DNA of 13,541 nucleotides from Pseudomonadota bacterium (GCA_023413015.1 JAEZQR010000032.1:1-13541), one strand, 5' to 3'. Counted from the first letter of the stretch, positions 6,307 to 13,358 are shown. Notes: a model not told the origin generated them from the sequence alone. Numbers and translations: made by a program.

Positions 6307-7383
6307 CTATGCCTTGCCTTGTGCCTTCAAGGCCTGATGCCATGCCAGGTCGGCCAGCGGCTCCACCCGCTCGCTCATCGCCTTGGCGTGCGCGCTGGCG
6401 GCCGTGCCCCGCACGACGCGACCACGGATGCCGTGGATGATCGCCGCGAGTCGGAACATGTTGTAGGCGAGATAGAAGTCGAGATTGGGAATACCATCTG
6501 GCCGGCCGGTGCGGCGGCAATAGGCGGCGACATATTCGTCCTCGCTCGGGATGCCGATCTCGGCCAAGTCGCGGCCCATCAGGCCCGCCGTCTCCTGCGG
6601 CGGCATGCGGTACATCATGAGATGGTAGGTGAAGTCGGCGAGCGGATGACCGAGCGTCGATAGCTCCCAGTCAAGCACGGCGAGCACCTTGGGCTCGGTC
6701 GGGTGAAAGATCATGTTGTCGCAACGGTAGTCGCCGTGGACGATCGAGGTCTCGTCGCCGGCTGGGATATTCTCGGGCAGCCATTCAACGAGCTTGTCCA
6801 TTGAGGAAAAGCGACCCGCTTCGACATCCTCGACATACTGCTTCGACCAGCGCGCGATCTGGCGAGCGAAATAATTGCCGGGCTTGCCGAAGTCCGAGAG
6901 ACCAATCGCGGCATAGTCGGTGGTATGGAGCTGTGCGATTGTCTCGTTCATCGCATCGAAATAGGCGCGGCGTTCCTCGCGCGGCACATCCGGGAAAGTG
7001 GTGTCCCAGATCACACGGCCGTCGACGCAGTCCATGATGTAGAACCAGGTACCGATCACCGCATCGTCGGTGCACAGGCCGTAGGTCCTGGCAACCGGAA
7101 AGCCGGTCTTCCCCAGCGCCGTGATCACGGCATATTCGCGGTCGACCGCATGCGCCGATTTCAGAAGCAGGCCGGGCGGCTTGCGGCGCATGACGTAATT
7201 CTTGCCCGGCGTGATCAGCTTGTAGGTCGGGTTCGATTGCCCACCCTTGAACTGCTCGACGGTGAGCGGCCCGCGGAAGCCTTCGATATTCTCCCGCATC
7301 CAGGCTTCCAAGGCGCCGGCATCGAAGCGGTGCTGCTCGCGGACCTCGCTCGTCCCCGAAAACTGCTCCTGCCGGCTCGCCAT
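6307..7383 (-). CDS. phosphotransferase family protein (APH/ACAD10-type kinase fold)
   Basis: A 358-residue aminoglycoside-phosphotransferase-fold protein of the subgroup resembling the kinase domain of ACAD10/ACAD11, where the suspected substrates are hydroxyacyl compounds rather than antibiotics. A nucleotide-binding loop is GGQSNPTY (47-54), followed by the NYVMRRKPPG strand. The catalytic loop is HGDYRCDN with D218 and N223, and the metal-binding aspartate is D238 in LAVLDWELSTLGHP. Its ATG overlaps the purD stop by one base (TGATG), so translation is probably coupled to purD. No acyl-CoA dehydrogenase gene is nearby, although in many genomes this family is found with one. Antibiotic resistance is not implied. 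Confidence 0.9.
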   Translation of the reverse strand: MASRQEQFSGTSEVREQHRFDAGALEAWMRENIEGFRGPLTVEQFKGGQSNPTYKLITPGKNYVMRRKPPGLLLKSAHAVDREYAVITALGKTGFPVARTYGLCTDDAVIGTWFYIMDCVDGRVIWDTTFPDVPREERRAYFDAMNETIAQLHTTDYAAIGLSDFGKPGNYFARQIARWSKQYVEDVEAGRFSSMDKLVEWLPENIPAGDETSIVHGDYRCDNMIFHPTEPKVLAVLDWELSTLGHPLADFTYHLMMYRMPPQETAGLMGRDLAEIGIPSEDEYVAAYCRRTGRPDGIPNLDFYLAYNMFRLAAIIHGIRGRVVRGTAASAHAKAMSERVEPLADLAWHQALKAQGKA

Positions 7384-8660
7384 CAGCTCTTCTCCCGTTC
7401 CACCGCCCGCCAGCCGATGTCGCGGCGGCAGAAGCCGCCCGGCCAGTCGATCCCGTCGACGGCAGCATAGGCGCGCCGCTGCGCCTCGGTCACGCTCTCA
7501 CCAAGAGCAGTTACCGCGAGCACGCGGCCGCCGTTGGCGAGGAGCCGCCCGCCGGCATCGCGCACGGTGCCGGCGTGGAACACGATCGCGCCCGTCGCTT
7601 CGGCCGCACCGACGCCGCGGATCTCGGTGCCTTTCTTCGGCGTCCCGGGATAGCCTTCGGCCGCCATCACCACGGTCAGCGCCGTCGCGTCGTGCCATTC
7701 GAGGCTGAGCGCGCCGAGCTCGCCGCTGCTGACGGCGAGCAATGCGTCGAGCAGATCGCTTTTCAGCCGCATCATCAGCACCTGGCATTCGGGGTCCCCG
7801 AAGCGGGCATTATACTCGATCAGCTTGGGGCCCTCGGCGGTCAGCATCAGCCCGGCGTAGAGCACGCCGCTGAACGGCGTGCCGGCCGCCACCATCGCGC
7901 GGGCGGTCGGCTCGATGATCTCGCGCATGACGCGCGCCTGCAATTCGGGCGTCAGCACCGGCGCGGGCGAATAGGCGCCCATGCCGCCGGTGTTCGGGCC
8001 GACATCGCCGTCGCCGACGCGCTTGTGATCCTGTGCGCCCACCAGCGGCACCGCGACCTCACCGTCGACGAAGGCGAAGAAGCTCGCTTCCTCGCCGGTC
8101 ATGAATTCCTCGATCACGACGCTTGTCCCCGCGCCGCCCAGGCCGCCGCCGAACATCATGTCGATCGCGGCTTCGGCCTCGGCCCGCGTTTCAGCGATGA
8201 CGACGCCCTTGCCGGCGGCGAGACCGTCCGCCTTGATCACGACCGGCAGCGGGTGCGTCGCGAGATAGTCGCGGGCTGCATCGGCGCGCTCGAACCGGGC
8301 GTAGCCCGCGGTCGGAATGCCGTGGGCGTGGCACAGATCCTTGGTGAAGCCTTTCGAGCCTTCGAGCTGCGCGGCTGCCGCCGACGGGCCGAACGTCTTG
8401 ATGCCGGCATCGCGCAGCGTGTCGGCCAAGCCCTCGACGAGCGGCTGCTCCGGGCCAATCACCACGAGGCCTATGTCATTGGTACGGCAGAAGTCGATCA
8501 CCGCGGCGTGATCGGATGGGTTCAGCCCGATACATTCGGCCACCTGCGCGATCCCGGCATTGCCCGGTGCGCAATAGAGCTTGCCGAGCCGCGGCGACTG
8601 CGCGAGCTTCCAGCACAGCGCGTGTTCGCGTCCGCCGCCGCCGATTACCAGGACGTTCAT
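7383..8660 (-). CDS. purD: phosphoribosylamine-glycine ligase (GAR synthetase)
   Basis: Catalyses the second step of de novo purine synthesis, joining glycine to 5-phosphoribosylamine with ATP to give GAR. The 425-residue length is normal. The N-terminal domain begins MNVLVIGGGGREHA, followed by APGNAG and GPEQPLVEGLAD. The ATP-grasp region includes GPSAAAAQLEGSK, VIKADGLAAGKGV, GPNTGGMGAYSP and EYNARFGDPE (metal ligands), and the C-terminal domain includes AAEGYPGTPKKG. The start chosen is ATG at 8660, with AAGGGG eight bases upstream. A TTG six bases further up is in frame but too close to that site. It overlaps the downstream phosphotransferase gene by one base and is divergent from xseA. 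Its ribosome-binding site lies in one arm of an inverted repeat. Confidence 0.97.
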   Translation of the reverse strand: MNVLVIGGGGREHALCWKLAQSPRLGKLYCAPGNAGIAQVAECIGLNPSDHAAVIDFCRTNDIGLVVIGPEQPLVEGLADTLRDAGIKTFGPSAAAAQLEGSKGFTKDLCHAHGIPTAGYARFERADAARDYLATHPLPVVIKADGLAAGKGVVIAETRAEAEAAIDMMFGGGLGGAGTSVVIEEFMTGEEASFFAFVDGEVAVPLVGAQDHKRVGDGDVGPNTGGMGAYSPAPVLTPELQARVMREIIEPTARAMVAAGTPFSGVLYAGLMLTAEGPKLIEYNARFGDPECQVLMMRLKSDLLDALLAVSSGELGALSLEWHDATALTVVMAAEGYPGTPKKGTEIRGVGAAEATGAIVFHAGTVRDAGGRLLANGGRVLAVTALGESVTEAQRRAYAAVDGIDWPGGFCRRDIGWRAVEREKS

Positions 8661-8667
8661 GCGCAAA

Positions 8668-8704
8668 GCCCCTTATCGCTTGAGTGCCGGGCGTTGTAAG
8701 GGGC
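8668..8704 (-). promoter_or_regulatory. inverted repeat in the purD leader covering its ribosome-binding site
   Basis: GCCCCTTA (8668-8675) and TAAGGGGC (8697-8704) are perfect 8-bp inverted repeats with a 21-base spacer in the purD-xseA divergent gap. In the minus-strand transcript the downstream arm is exactly the purD Shine-Dalgarno (TAAGGGGC, then eight bases to the ATG). A leader starting upstream of 8704 could therefore hide it in a hairpin. As DNA it could also be an operator. Neither role is shown. Confidence 0.4.
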
Positions 8705-8722
8705 GGCCGGTCCGGAGACAAC

Positions 8723-10141
8723 ATGACGACAAGCCCGCCAGCCAATACCCCTGAATTCTCGGTCTCCGAGATCGCGCACGCCTTGAAGCGCACGGTCGAG
8801 GACGCGTTCGGCCATGTGCGGGTGCGTGGCGAGATCTCGGGGCTGAAGGTCGCGGCTTCGGGGCACGTCTATCTCTGTCTCAAGGACGAGAATGCCGTGC
8901 TCGACGGCGTGATGTGGAAGGGGCCGGCCGCGGCGCTGCGCTTTCGCCCCGAAGATGGGCTGGAGGTGATCGCCACCGGCAAGCTCACCACCTATCCCGG
9001 CCGATCGAAATATCAGATCGTCATCGAGCGGATGGAGCCCGCTGGCGCCGGTGCGCTGATGGCGCTCCTCGAACAGCGCAAGGCGAAGCTCGCGGCCGAA
9101 GGTCTGTTCGCCGCCGAGCGAAAGAAGCCGCTGCCGTTCCTGCCGCAAGTGATCGGCGTCGTCACCTCGCCGACCGGCGCGGTGATTCGCGACATTCTTC
9201 ATCGCTTGTCGGATCGATTCCCGCGCCGGGTGCTGGTCTGGCCGGTGCTGGTGCAGGGGGAGGGAGCGGCCGAGCAGGTGGCGCGTGCCGTTCGCGGCTT
9301 CAACGCGCTGTCGCCGGGCGGCCCGGTCCCGCGCCCCGATCTGCTGATCGTCGCGCGCGGCGGCGGCTCGATCGAGGACCTGTGGGCCTTCAACGAGGAG
9401 GCCGTCGTGCGCGCGGTCGCGGAAAGCCGCATCCCGACGATCAGCGCGGTCGGGCACGAGACCGACACCACCTTGTGCGACTATGCGGCCGACCGCCGGG
9501 CGCCGACGCCGACGGCGGCGGCCGAGATCGCGGTGCCGGTGCGCGATGACCTGATCTATACCGTCGGCACGCTGGGGCTTCGCCTCGACCGCGCGCTGTC
9601 GAAGGATATGACCGGGATGGCCGAGCGCGTGCAGGCGGTCGCCTGCCGGCTACCGACTCCGCGTGAGCTGTTCGCGTTGCGCCAGCAGCGCTTCGACGAA
9701 TTGAGCGACCGTCTGCCGCGCGCGCTGTCGGCAAATGCCCAGAAGCAGCGTGTGCGGTACGAGCGCGCCTCGGCGCCGCTGCGGCCGGGGCTGTTCGCGC
9801 AGCGGCTGCGCATTGCGGAGAATGAGCTCGCCCGGCAGAGCTATCAGCTCAAATGCGCTGGCGACGAACTGGGGCATCATGAGGCGAACTGTCTCGAACA
9901 GGCCTCGCGCCTATTGGAAACCTTGAGCCCCTTCGCCACATTGCAACGTGGCTATGCCGTGGTGAAGGACCGGAGCGGCCGTGTCGTGAGCCATGCGACC
10001 GATGCGCGGCAGGCGGTTGAGCTGACGGTCGTGTTCGCCGATGGTGACGTCGATGTGACGACAGGCGAGGCGGCCCCGCGGCCGAAACCGGCTCGCGCCC
10101 CGCGCGCAGCGGCGCCCGAGCGGCAAGGAGTGCTTTTGTAA
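8723..10141 (+). CDS. xseA: exodeoxyribonuclease VII large subunit
   Basis: XseA is the catalytic subunit of exonuclease VII, which with several XseB subunits degrades single-stranded DNA to oligonucleotides in repair. The protein has 472 residues, near the usual size. Residues about 9-105 are the OB-fold nucleic-acid-binding domain (SVSEIAHALK, VRGEISGLK). The catalytic core contains GVVTSPTGAVIRDILHR, LLIVARGGGSIEDLWAFN, ISAVGHETDTTLCDYAADRR and APTPTAAAE. A helical region follows, and the C-terminus has LSPFATLQRGYAVV. ATG at 8723 is chosen because GGAG lies five bases upstream. The frame extends back to 8684 but without a ribosome-binding site. Its TAA overlaps the next ATG (TAATG). The small subunit gene xseB is not in this window. 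Confidence 0.96.
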   Translation: MTTSPPANTPEFSVSEIAHALKRTVEDAFGHVRVRGEISGLKVAASGHVYLCLKDENAVLDGVMWKGPAAALRFRPEDGLEVIATGKLTTYPGRSKYQIVIERMEPAGAGALMALLEQRKAKLAAEGLFAAERKKPLPFLPQVIGVVTSPTGAVIRDILHRLSDRFPRRVLVWPVLVQGEGAAEQVARAVRGFNALSPGGPVPRPDLLIVARGGGSIEDLWAFNEEAVVRAVAESRIPTISAVGHETDTTLCDYAADRRAPTPTAAAEIAVPVRDDLIYTVGTLGLRLDRALSKDMTGMAERVQAVACRLPTPRELFALRQQRFDELSDRLPRALSANAQKQRVRYERASAPLRPGLFAQRLRIAENELARQSYQLKCAGDELGHHEANCLEQASRLLETLSPFATLQRGYAVVKDRSGRVVSHATDARQAVELTVVFADGDVDVTTGEAAPRPKPARAPRAAAPERQGVLL

Positions 10142-10359
10142 TGCTGAACATGAACGGCGGGCGTCCGGCCCGCATCCAGTATCTTTCCGGCAGCTATCGC
10201 GTGCTATCCGCGGGCGACCATGTCGTCTGCGCCGTGACCGGCCAGCGCATTCCGCTCAATTCCCTGCGCTACTGGTCGCACGAACTGCAGGAAGCCTATG
10301 CCAACGCCGAAGCCGCCTCCAAGCGCTACGCCGAGGCGCGAGCCAAGGGGCAGCTCTAG
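10141..10359 (+). CDS. DUF2093 domain-containing protein
   Basis: A 72-residue protein of unknown function belonging to the small alphaproteobacterial DUF2093 family. Recognisable features are ARIQYLSGSYRVLSAGDHV, CAVTGQRIPL and LRYWSHELQEAYA, which together make up nearly the whole protein. C-terminal residues 50-72 are Ala- and Glu-rich and likely helical. The ATG overlaps the xseA stop by one base and AAGGAG lies ten bases upstream inside xseA, so the two are almost certainly cotranscribed and coupled. The single Cys and the hydrophilic sequence argue against a membrane protein. No function is known to me. It is the last intact gene before the disrupted region. Confidence 0.9.
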   Translation: MLNMNGGRPARIQYLSGSYRVLSAGDHVVCAVTGQRIPLNSLRYWSHELQEAYANAEAASKRYAEARAKGQL

Positions 10360-10397
10360 GCGGTGTGGACATTTAGCGTGACCAGAGGATGGTGGCG

Positions 10398-10580
10398 GCC
10401 AAGGCCACGCACTGCCAGATGGATCTTTGTGCTCAGACCGCCTCTGGAACGTCCCAGGACCTGATCTTTAGACCCTTTTTTGGCGCCCGCGGCGTGCTGG
10501 TGGGCGCGCACGATGGTTGAATCGAGGATCAGGTACTCAAAGTGCCGATCATCGGCCATCGCGGCAAAGATCCGCCACCA
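10398..10580 (-). pseudogene. internal fragment of an IS5-family transposase
   Basis: Within a minus-strand frame at 10356-10619, about 61 codons match the middle of IS5/IS427-type DDE transposases: WRIFAAMADDRHFEYL, then LDSTIVRAHQHAAGAKKG with the first catalytic Asp, then LGRSRGGLSTKIHLAVRGLG. Similarity stops at both ends. The second and third catalytic residues and the N-terminal helix-turn-helix are gone, so it cannot be active. Bases 10361-10393 (GGTGTGGACATTTAGCG and following) could be the old end of the element, but I found no partner inverted repeat or target duplication. It lies between the DUF2093 gene and the 3' end of rarA, at the edge of the mosaic region. DNA at 10581-10726 is open in the same frame but matches nothing I recognise. 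Confidence 0.8.
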
Positions 10581-10726
10581 GCCTACACGGACATTCTCTA
10601 CGTCGATAAGCGGACCCACGAAGACTTCCGACGAGTCCGGCAGAAGGCGCCTGACATCGCTGCGCTCGGCGGGGCGATACAGAAATCTAGCAAAGTCTAT
10701 CGCCCGCCATTGCGTTGCATGCCTGC

Positions 10727-12037
10727 TTAATCTTCGCTGATGCCCGAGCTGGAGCGACGTCGTTCCCAGAAGTCGAGGCGCTTGCGGATATCGCGCTCGA
10801 AACCTCGTTCGTTGGGTTCGTAGAACTTTGGCCGAGCGGAGCCGGTCAGGTCGTCCGGGAAGAACTCCTGGCCGGAGAAGGCGTCCGGATAATCGTGATC
10901 GTATTGGTAGCCCTGGTGATAGCCCAGTTCCTTCATCAGCTTGGTAGGCGCGTTGAGGATGTGCATCGGCGGTGGAAGCGAGCCGGTGCGATCCGCGAGC
11001 TCAAGGGCAGCGCCGAATGCCATGTACGCCGCATTGGATTTCGGCGCGGTCGCCACGTAGGTGATCGCCTGCGCCATGAAGAGGCGGCCTTCCGGCCAGC
11101 CGACGCGCTCGAAGGCTTGCCACGCGGTGATCACCTGGGGGAGGGCGTTGGGGTCAGCCATCCCGACGTCTTCCGAGGCGGCGCATGCGAGGCGCCGGAA
11201 AATCGTGTCGGAATCCTCGCCGGCCGTCATCATTCGGGCCGCCCAGTAAAGGGCTGCATCGACGTCGCTGCCGCGCAGGCTTTTGTGGAAGCAGCTGAGG
11301 AGGTTGTAGTGCGCCTCCTGGGCACGATCGTAGATCGGCGCGCGCTTCTGTACCGCATCAGCAAGCGCGGCGACGTCGAGCGGTTCACCCGAAGGCAGGT
11401 TGAACAAATCCTCGGCCAAACCGAGGAGATAGCGACCATCGCCGTCGGCCATCGTGATGAGTGTCTGTCGCGCGTCGTCAGTCAGCGGCAACTGGCGCTC
11501 GACGAACACCTCTGCGCGCTCAAGGAGGGCGCCCAACGTTGCGGTGTCAAACCGTTGAAGCGTGTAGACCTTGGTCCTCGAGAGCAACGCGGCAACGATG
11601 CTGAAGCTCGGGTTCTCGGTCGTGGCACCGATGAGAATGATCGTGCCATCTTCGACGTGGGGCAGGAGGGCATCCTGGGTCGTCCGATTGAACCGGTGTA
11701 GCTCGTCGACAAAGAGGACGGTTTGCCGGCCGGACCCTTGGCGGTTTTTTCGCGCGGTGTCGATCATGCGGCGAAGGTCGGCAACGCCCGACAGGACGGC
11801 TGAAAGCTGGACGAACTCCACCCCGGCTTCTTTGGCAACGAGCCGCGCGATGGTGGTCTTTCCCGTACCTGGCGGCCCCCAGAGAATGAAGGATGTCAGC
11901 TTTCCGGTGCGGACCATCCGCTCGATGGGGGCACCTGATGCAAGAAGATGGTCTTGGCCCAACACGTCGGAGAGGCGGGCCGGTCGAAGTTCCTCAGCGA
12001 GTGGCTTACGCGCCGTAGCTTCAAATAGAGACGCCAT
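10727..12037 (-). CDS. rarA: replication-associated recombination protein A (MgsA/RarA AAA+ ATPase)
   Basis: RarA is an AAA+ ATPase related to clamp loaders that acts at stalled replication forks. The product has 436 residues, of normal length. Walker A is GPPGTGKT (54-61) and Walker B is LFVDELHRFN with D111-E112. Sensor 1 is in GATTENPSF (137-145), the lid domain has GDGRYLLGLAE, and the C-terminal tetramerisation domain has DAALYWAARMM, SEDVGMADP, APKSNAAY and NAPTKLMKELGY. Three starts are possible (GTG 12046, ATG 12043, ATG 12037). The last is chosen because AGGTG lies six bases before it and the protein then begins MASLF, as relatives do. Its G+C looks lower than that of neighbours (35 of 60 at 11581-11640, against 45 of 60 in purD at 7861-7920). 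It lies next to a remnant of another rarA. Confidence 0.95.
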   Translation of the reverse strand: MASLFEATARKPLAEELRPARLSDVLGQDHLLASGAPIERMVRTGKLTSFILWGPPGTGKTTIARLVAKEAGVEFVQLSAVLSGVADLRRMIDTARKNRQGSGRQTVLFVDELHRFNRTTQDALLPHVEDGTIILIGATTENPSFSIVAALLSRTKVYTLQRFDTATLGALLERAEVFVERQLPLTDDARQTLITMADGDGRYLLGLAEDLFNLPSGEPLDVAALADAVQKRAPIYDRAQEAHYNLLSCFHKSLRGSDVDAALYWAARMMTAGEDSDTIFRRLACAASEDVGMADPNALPQVITAWQAFERVGWPEGRLFMAQAITYVATAPKSNAAYMAFGAALELADRTGSLPPPMHILNAPTKLMKELGYHQGYQYDHDYPDAFSGQEFFPDDLTGSARPKFYEPNERGFERDIRKRLDFWERRRSSSGISED

Positions 12038-12143
12038 ACCCATCACCTACACGTCTCGTTGCCAGCACGCATCTGATTATGGCGGGCAGTTAGATAATCT
12101 GACGTAAGTCATTGACGCAGCAGCTAGAGTTTAGATGGGCCGG

Positions 12144-12381
12144 TCATACATTCCAGCGGCAGATCTCGTCCACGAACAGCAGCGCCTGGTGGCCGGCGCG
12201 CGTGTTCGCGCGCTTCGGCGAATACCTTCTTCAGCTCGGCGACGCCGGTGAACACCGCCGACACGCCGTGGTAGCGCAGGCCCACCGCATCGGCGAGCAA
12301 CCGTGGCCGCAACCGCTCGGCGAGCGGCTGGTGAGCCGCCGGCAGGGCCGGGGGCGCATCGTCCTGGAACAGGTTGGCCAC
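12144..12381 (-). pseudogene. rarA: decayed 5' remnant of a second rarA
   Basis: Starting at GTG 12381, the frame reads VANLFQDDAPPALP, then HQPLAERLRPRLLADAVG, a typical RarA N-terminus. It then jumps directly to LRYHGVSAVFTGVAELKK and FAEAREHAR, which in intact RarA lies about 45 residues further on, after Walker A. Walker A is missing. Near 12194-12201 about two bases of a GCGC run are lost; in the shifted frame the sequence continues AGHQALLFVDEICRWN, the Walker B region, and stops at TGA 12146-12144. Everything downstream is gone. It is clearly different from the intact RarA next door (SAVLSGVADLRRMIDTAR in the same region) and much richer in G+C. It is probably the original locus copy. 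Confidence 0.85.
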
Positions 12382-12621
12382 AGTAGATTCTATCCCTTTC
12401 CAATTTCGGCTGGAGCTTAGAACCCGCACGCTTCTCGGACAAATCAGCGCCGTCGGGAAGTGCGACGCCCCAGATTGCGCCCGTAATTCAGGCTGTGGTG
12501 ACCACCGCGTAGCGGGGGGAGTTCACAAAGTTCACGATCTCACGCGAGTCGCGGCCCTCTGCCTGGAAGTTTGCGACTTTCACGAAGTTCATGTGCGAGG
12601 CTGTTCTCGCCCTTCCAGGCT

Positions 12622-12648
12622 CGTCATCCCCGCGAAAGCGGGATGACG
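12622..12648. repeat. REP-like palindrome
   Basis: CGTCATCCCCGC (12622-12633), a GAAA tetraloop, and GCGGGATGACG (12638-12648) form an 11-bp stem with one bulged C. Hairpins of the type GTCATyCCCGCGAAnGCGGG are widespread intergenic repeats in proteobacteria. Only this copy occurs in the window, so the repeat status is inferred from resemblance. Confidence 0.55.
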
Positions 12649-12791
12649 GTGAAGGGGGAGGTGCGAGCTTCCCGATCTTCGTGCGGATCATAGGCGAGAA
12701 AGAACGTTCACGACCGAGCATGGCGACCCGGGCGCAGGGCGAACGTGGCAAGAACATCTCGGTGTGGGAAAATGGTTTGTGTAGCCAGCAT

Positions 12792-12819
12792 ACATCCGCT
12801 GTGGGTGAACAGCGGATGT
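12792..12819. repeat. perfect 11-bp inverted repeat downstream of ABM gene
   Basis: ACATCCGCTGT (12792-12802) and ACAGCGGATGT (12809-12819) are perfect inverted repeats around GGGTGA. It lies 22 bases past the stop of the minus-strand ABM gene, where a terminator would be. No T-run follows on either strand, so intrinsic termination is doubtful. It may protect the mRNA 3' end or be a protein-binding palindrome. Confidence 0.55.
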
Positions 12820-12841
12820 GGGCCGCGCCGCCTGCCAGGCG

Positions 12842-13234
12842 CTACTTCAAGGCCAAGCCATGCCCGCCTACCGGGGCCGTTTCTGCCACCATCGTCATCC
12901 CGGCGATGAGCGGGCGGCCCTTTGCGATGGCCGCGCGGACCGCTGGCAGCGACAGCGAGGCGGCGTGCGCGTCCTTGCTCTCCCACGCCTCTGTGATCCA
13001 GATCACGTCGGGATCGGACGGGTCATTGGCCACGACATAGCTCAGGCACCCCGGCATCCCGTCGACGCCTTCGAGCAGCACCTTGATCAGCGCGTCGCGC
13101 TGGCCGGCCTGGGCCGTCATCTTGCCGATCAATCCGTACATGCTGCGTCCCCCGCTTGTGGCAGCCAAAGCCTTCGGCCCGATGGCAGTAACCACTGCCG
13201 CTCCGGTGATGAATAGTCGCCGCTCGATGCTCAT
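12842..13234 (-). CDS. Tat-signal ABM-domain protein (putative quinol monooxygenase family)
   Basis: A 130-residue protein. Residues 1-24 look like a twin-arginine signal: MSIERRLFITG with R5-R6, a hydrophobic stretch, and an ALA cleavage site at 22-24. Residues about 32-125 form an antibiotic-biosynthesis-monooxygenase-type ferredoxin fold (YGLIGKMTAQAGQRDAL, LLEGVDGMPGCLSYVVANDP, DVIWITEAWES, HAASLSLPAV, ARPLIAGM-like ending). Members act as small cofactor-free oxygenases or have unknown roles, so the substrate is unknown. The frame extends upstream to 13333, but that would start inside a terminator. ATG at 13234 with GGTGAG upstream is preferred. Export would be unusual for this domain, so the signal is worth testing. 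It is transcribed alone between a terminator and a 3' hairpin. Confidence 0.85.
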   Translation of the reverse strand: MSIERRLFITGAAVVTAIGPKALAATSGGRSMYGLIGKMTAQAGQRDALIKVLLEGVDGMPGCLSYVVANDPSDPDVIWITEAWESKDAHAASLSLPAVRAAIAKGRPLIAGMTMVAETAPVGGHGLALK

Positions 13235-13315
13235 CGGCTCACCATAGCCGTGGTTGGCGAAGCCACAAACGGCGAGGTCCGCAATGAGGCGGAAGCAAAT
13301 ATAATACGGGCCCGC

Positions 13316-13358
13316 AACAAAAAGGCCGCGCACCGGGTGGATGCGCGGCCTTTTTGTT
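13316..13358. terminator. bidirectional terminator with 16-bp stem
   Basis: AACAAAAAGGCCGCGC (13316-13331) and GCGCGGCCTTTTTGTT (13343-13358) are perfect inverted repeats around an 11-base loop. The core GGCCGCGC stem with A and T runs on either side works on both strands. It lies 58 bases after the amidohydrolase stop on the minus strand and isolates that gene from the ABM gene. Confidence 0.9.

Larger units (their letters stand above)
12443..12841. other. gene-free interval with repeats
   Basis: About 400 bases without a convincing gene. The frames on both strands are short, in conflict and unfamiliar. The interval contains a 14-base imperfect direct repeat, TTCACAAAGTTCAC (12522-12535) and TTCACGAAGTTCAT (12579-12592), a REP-like hairpin at 12622-12648 and a perfect 11-bp hairpin at 12792-12819. 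It separates the rarA remnant from the ABM-domain gene. Confidence 0.6.

Noticed and set aside
6307..7383. Aminoglycoside resistance gene
   Set aside because: Only the kinase fold is shared. The HGDYRCDN and LDWELSTLGHP pattern points to the ACAD10-like subgroup, not to resistance enzymes.
7575..8699. 374-codon plus-strand frame opposite purD
   Set aside because: purD is certain on the other strand. The product is His/Arg/Ala-rich shadow sequence without a family.
8657..9457. 266-codon minus-strand frame opposite xseA
   Set aside because: xseA is clear on the plus strand, and the antisense product resembles no protein.
10715..11701. 328-codon plus-strand frame opposite rarA
   Set aside because: It is fully antisense to intact rarA, with no motifs.
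12591..13040. 149-codon plus-strand frame through the gene-free island
   Set aside because: It overlaps the ABM gene antisense, crosses both hairpins, and shows no family resemblance.
13297..13306. Perfect TATAAT (13300-13305) as a plus-strand promoter
   Set aside because: No -35 element lies at the right distance, and a transcript would run straight into the terminator at 13316.
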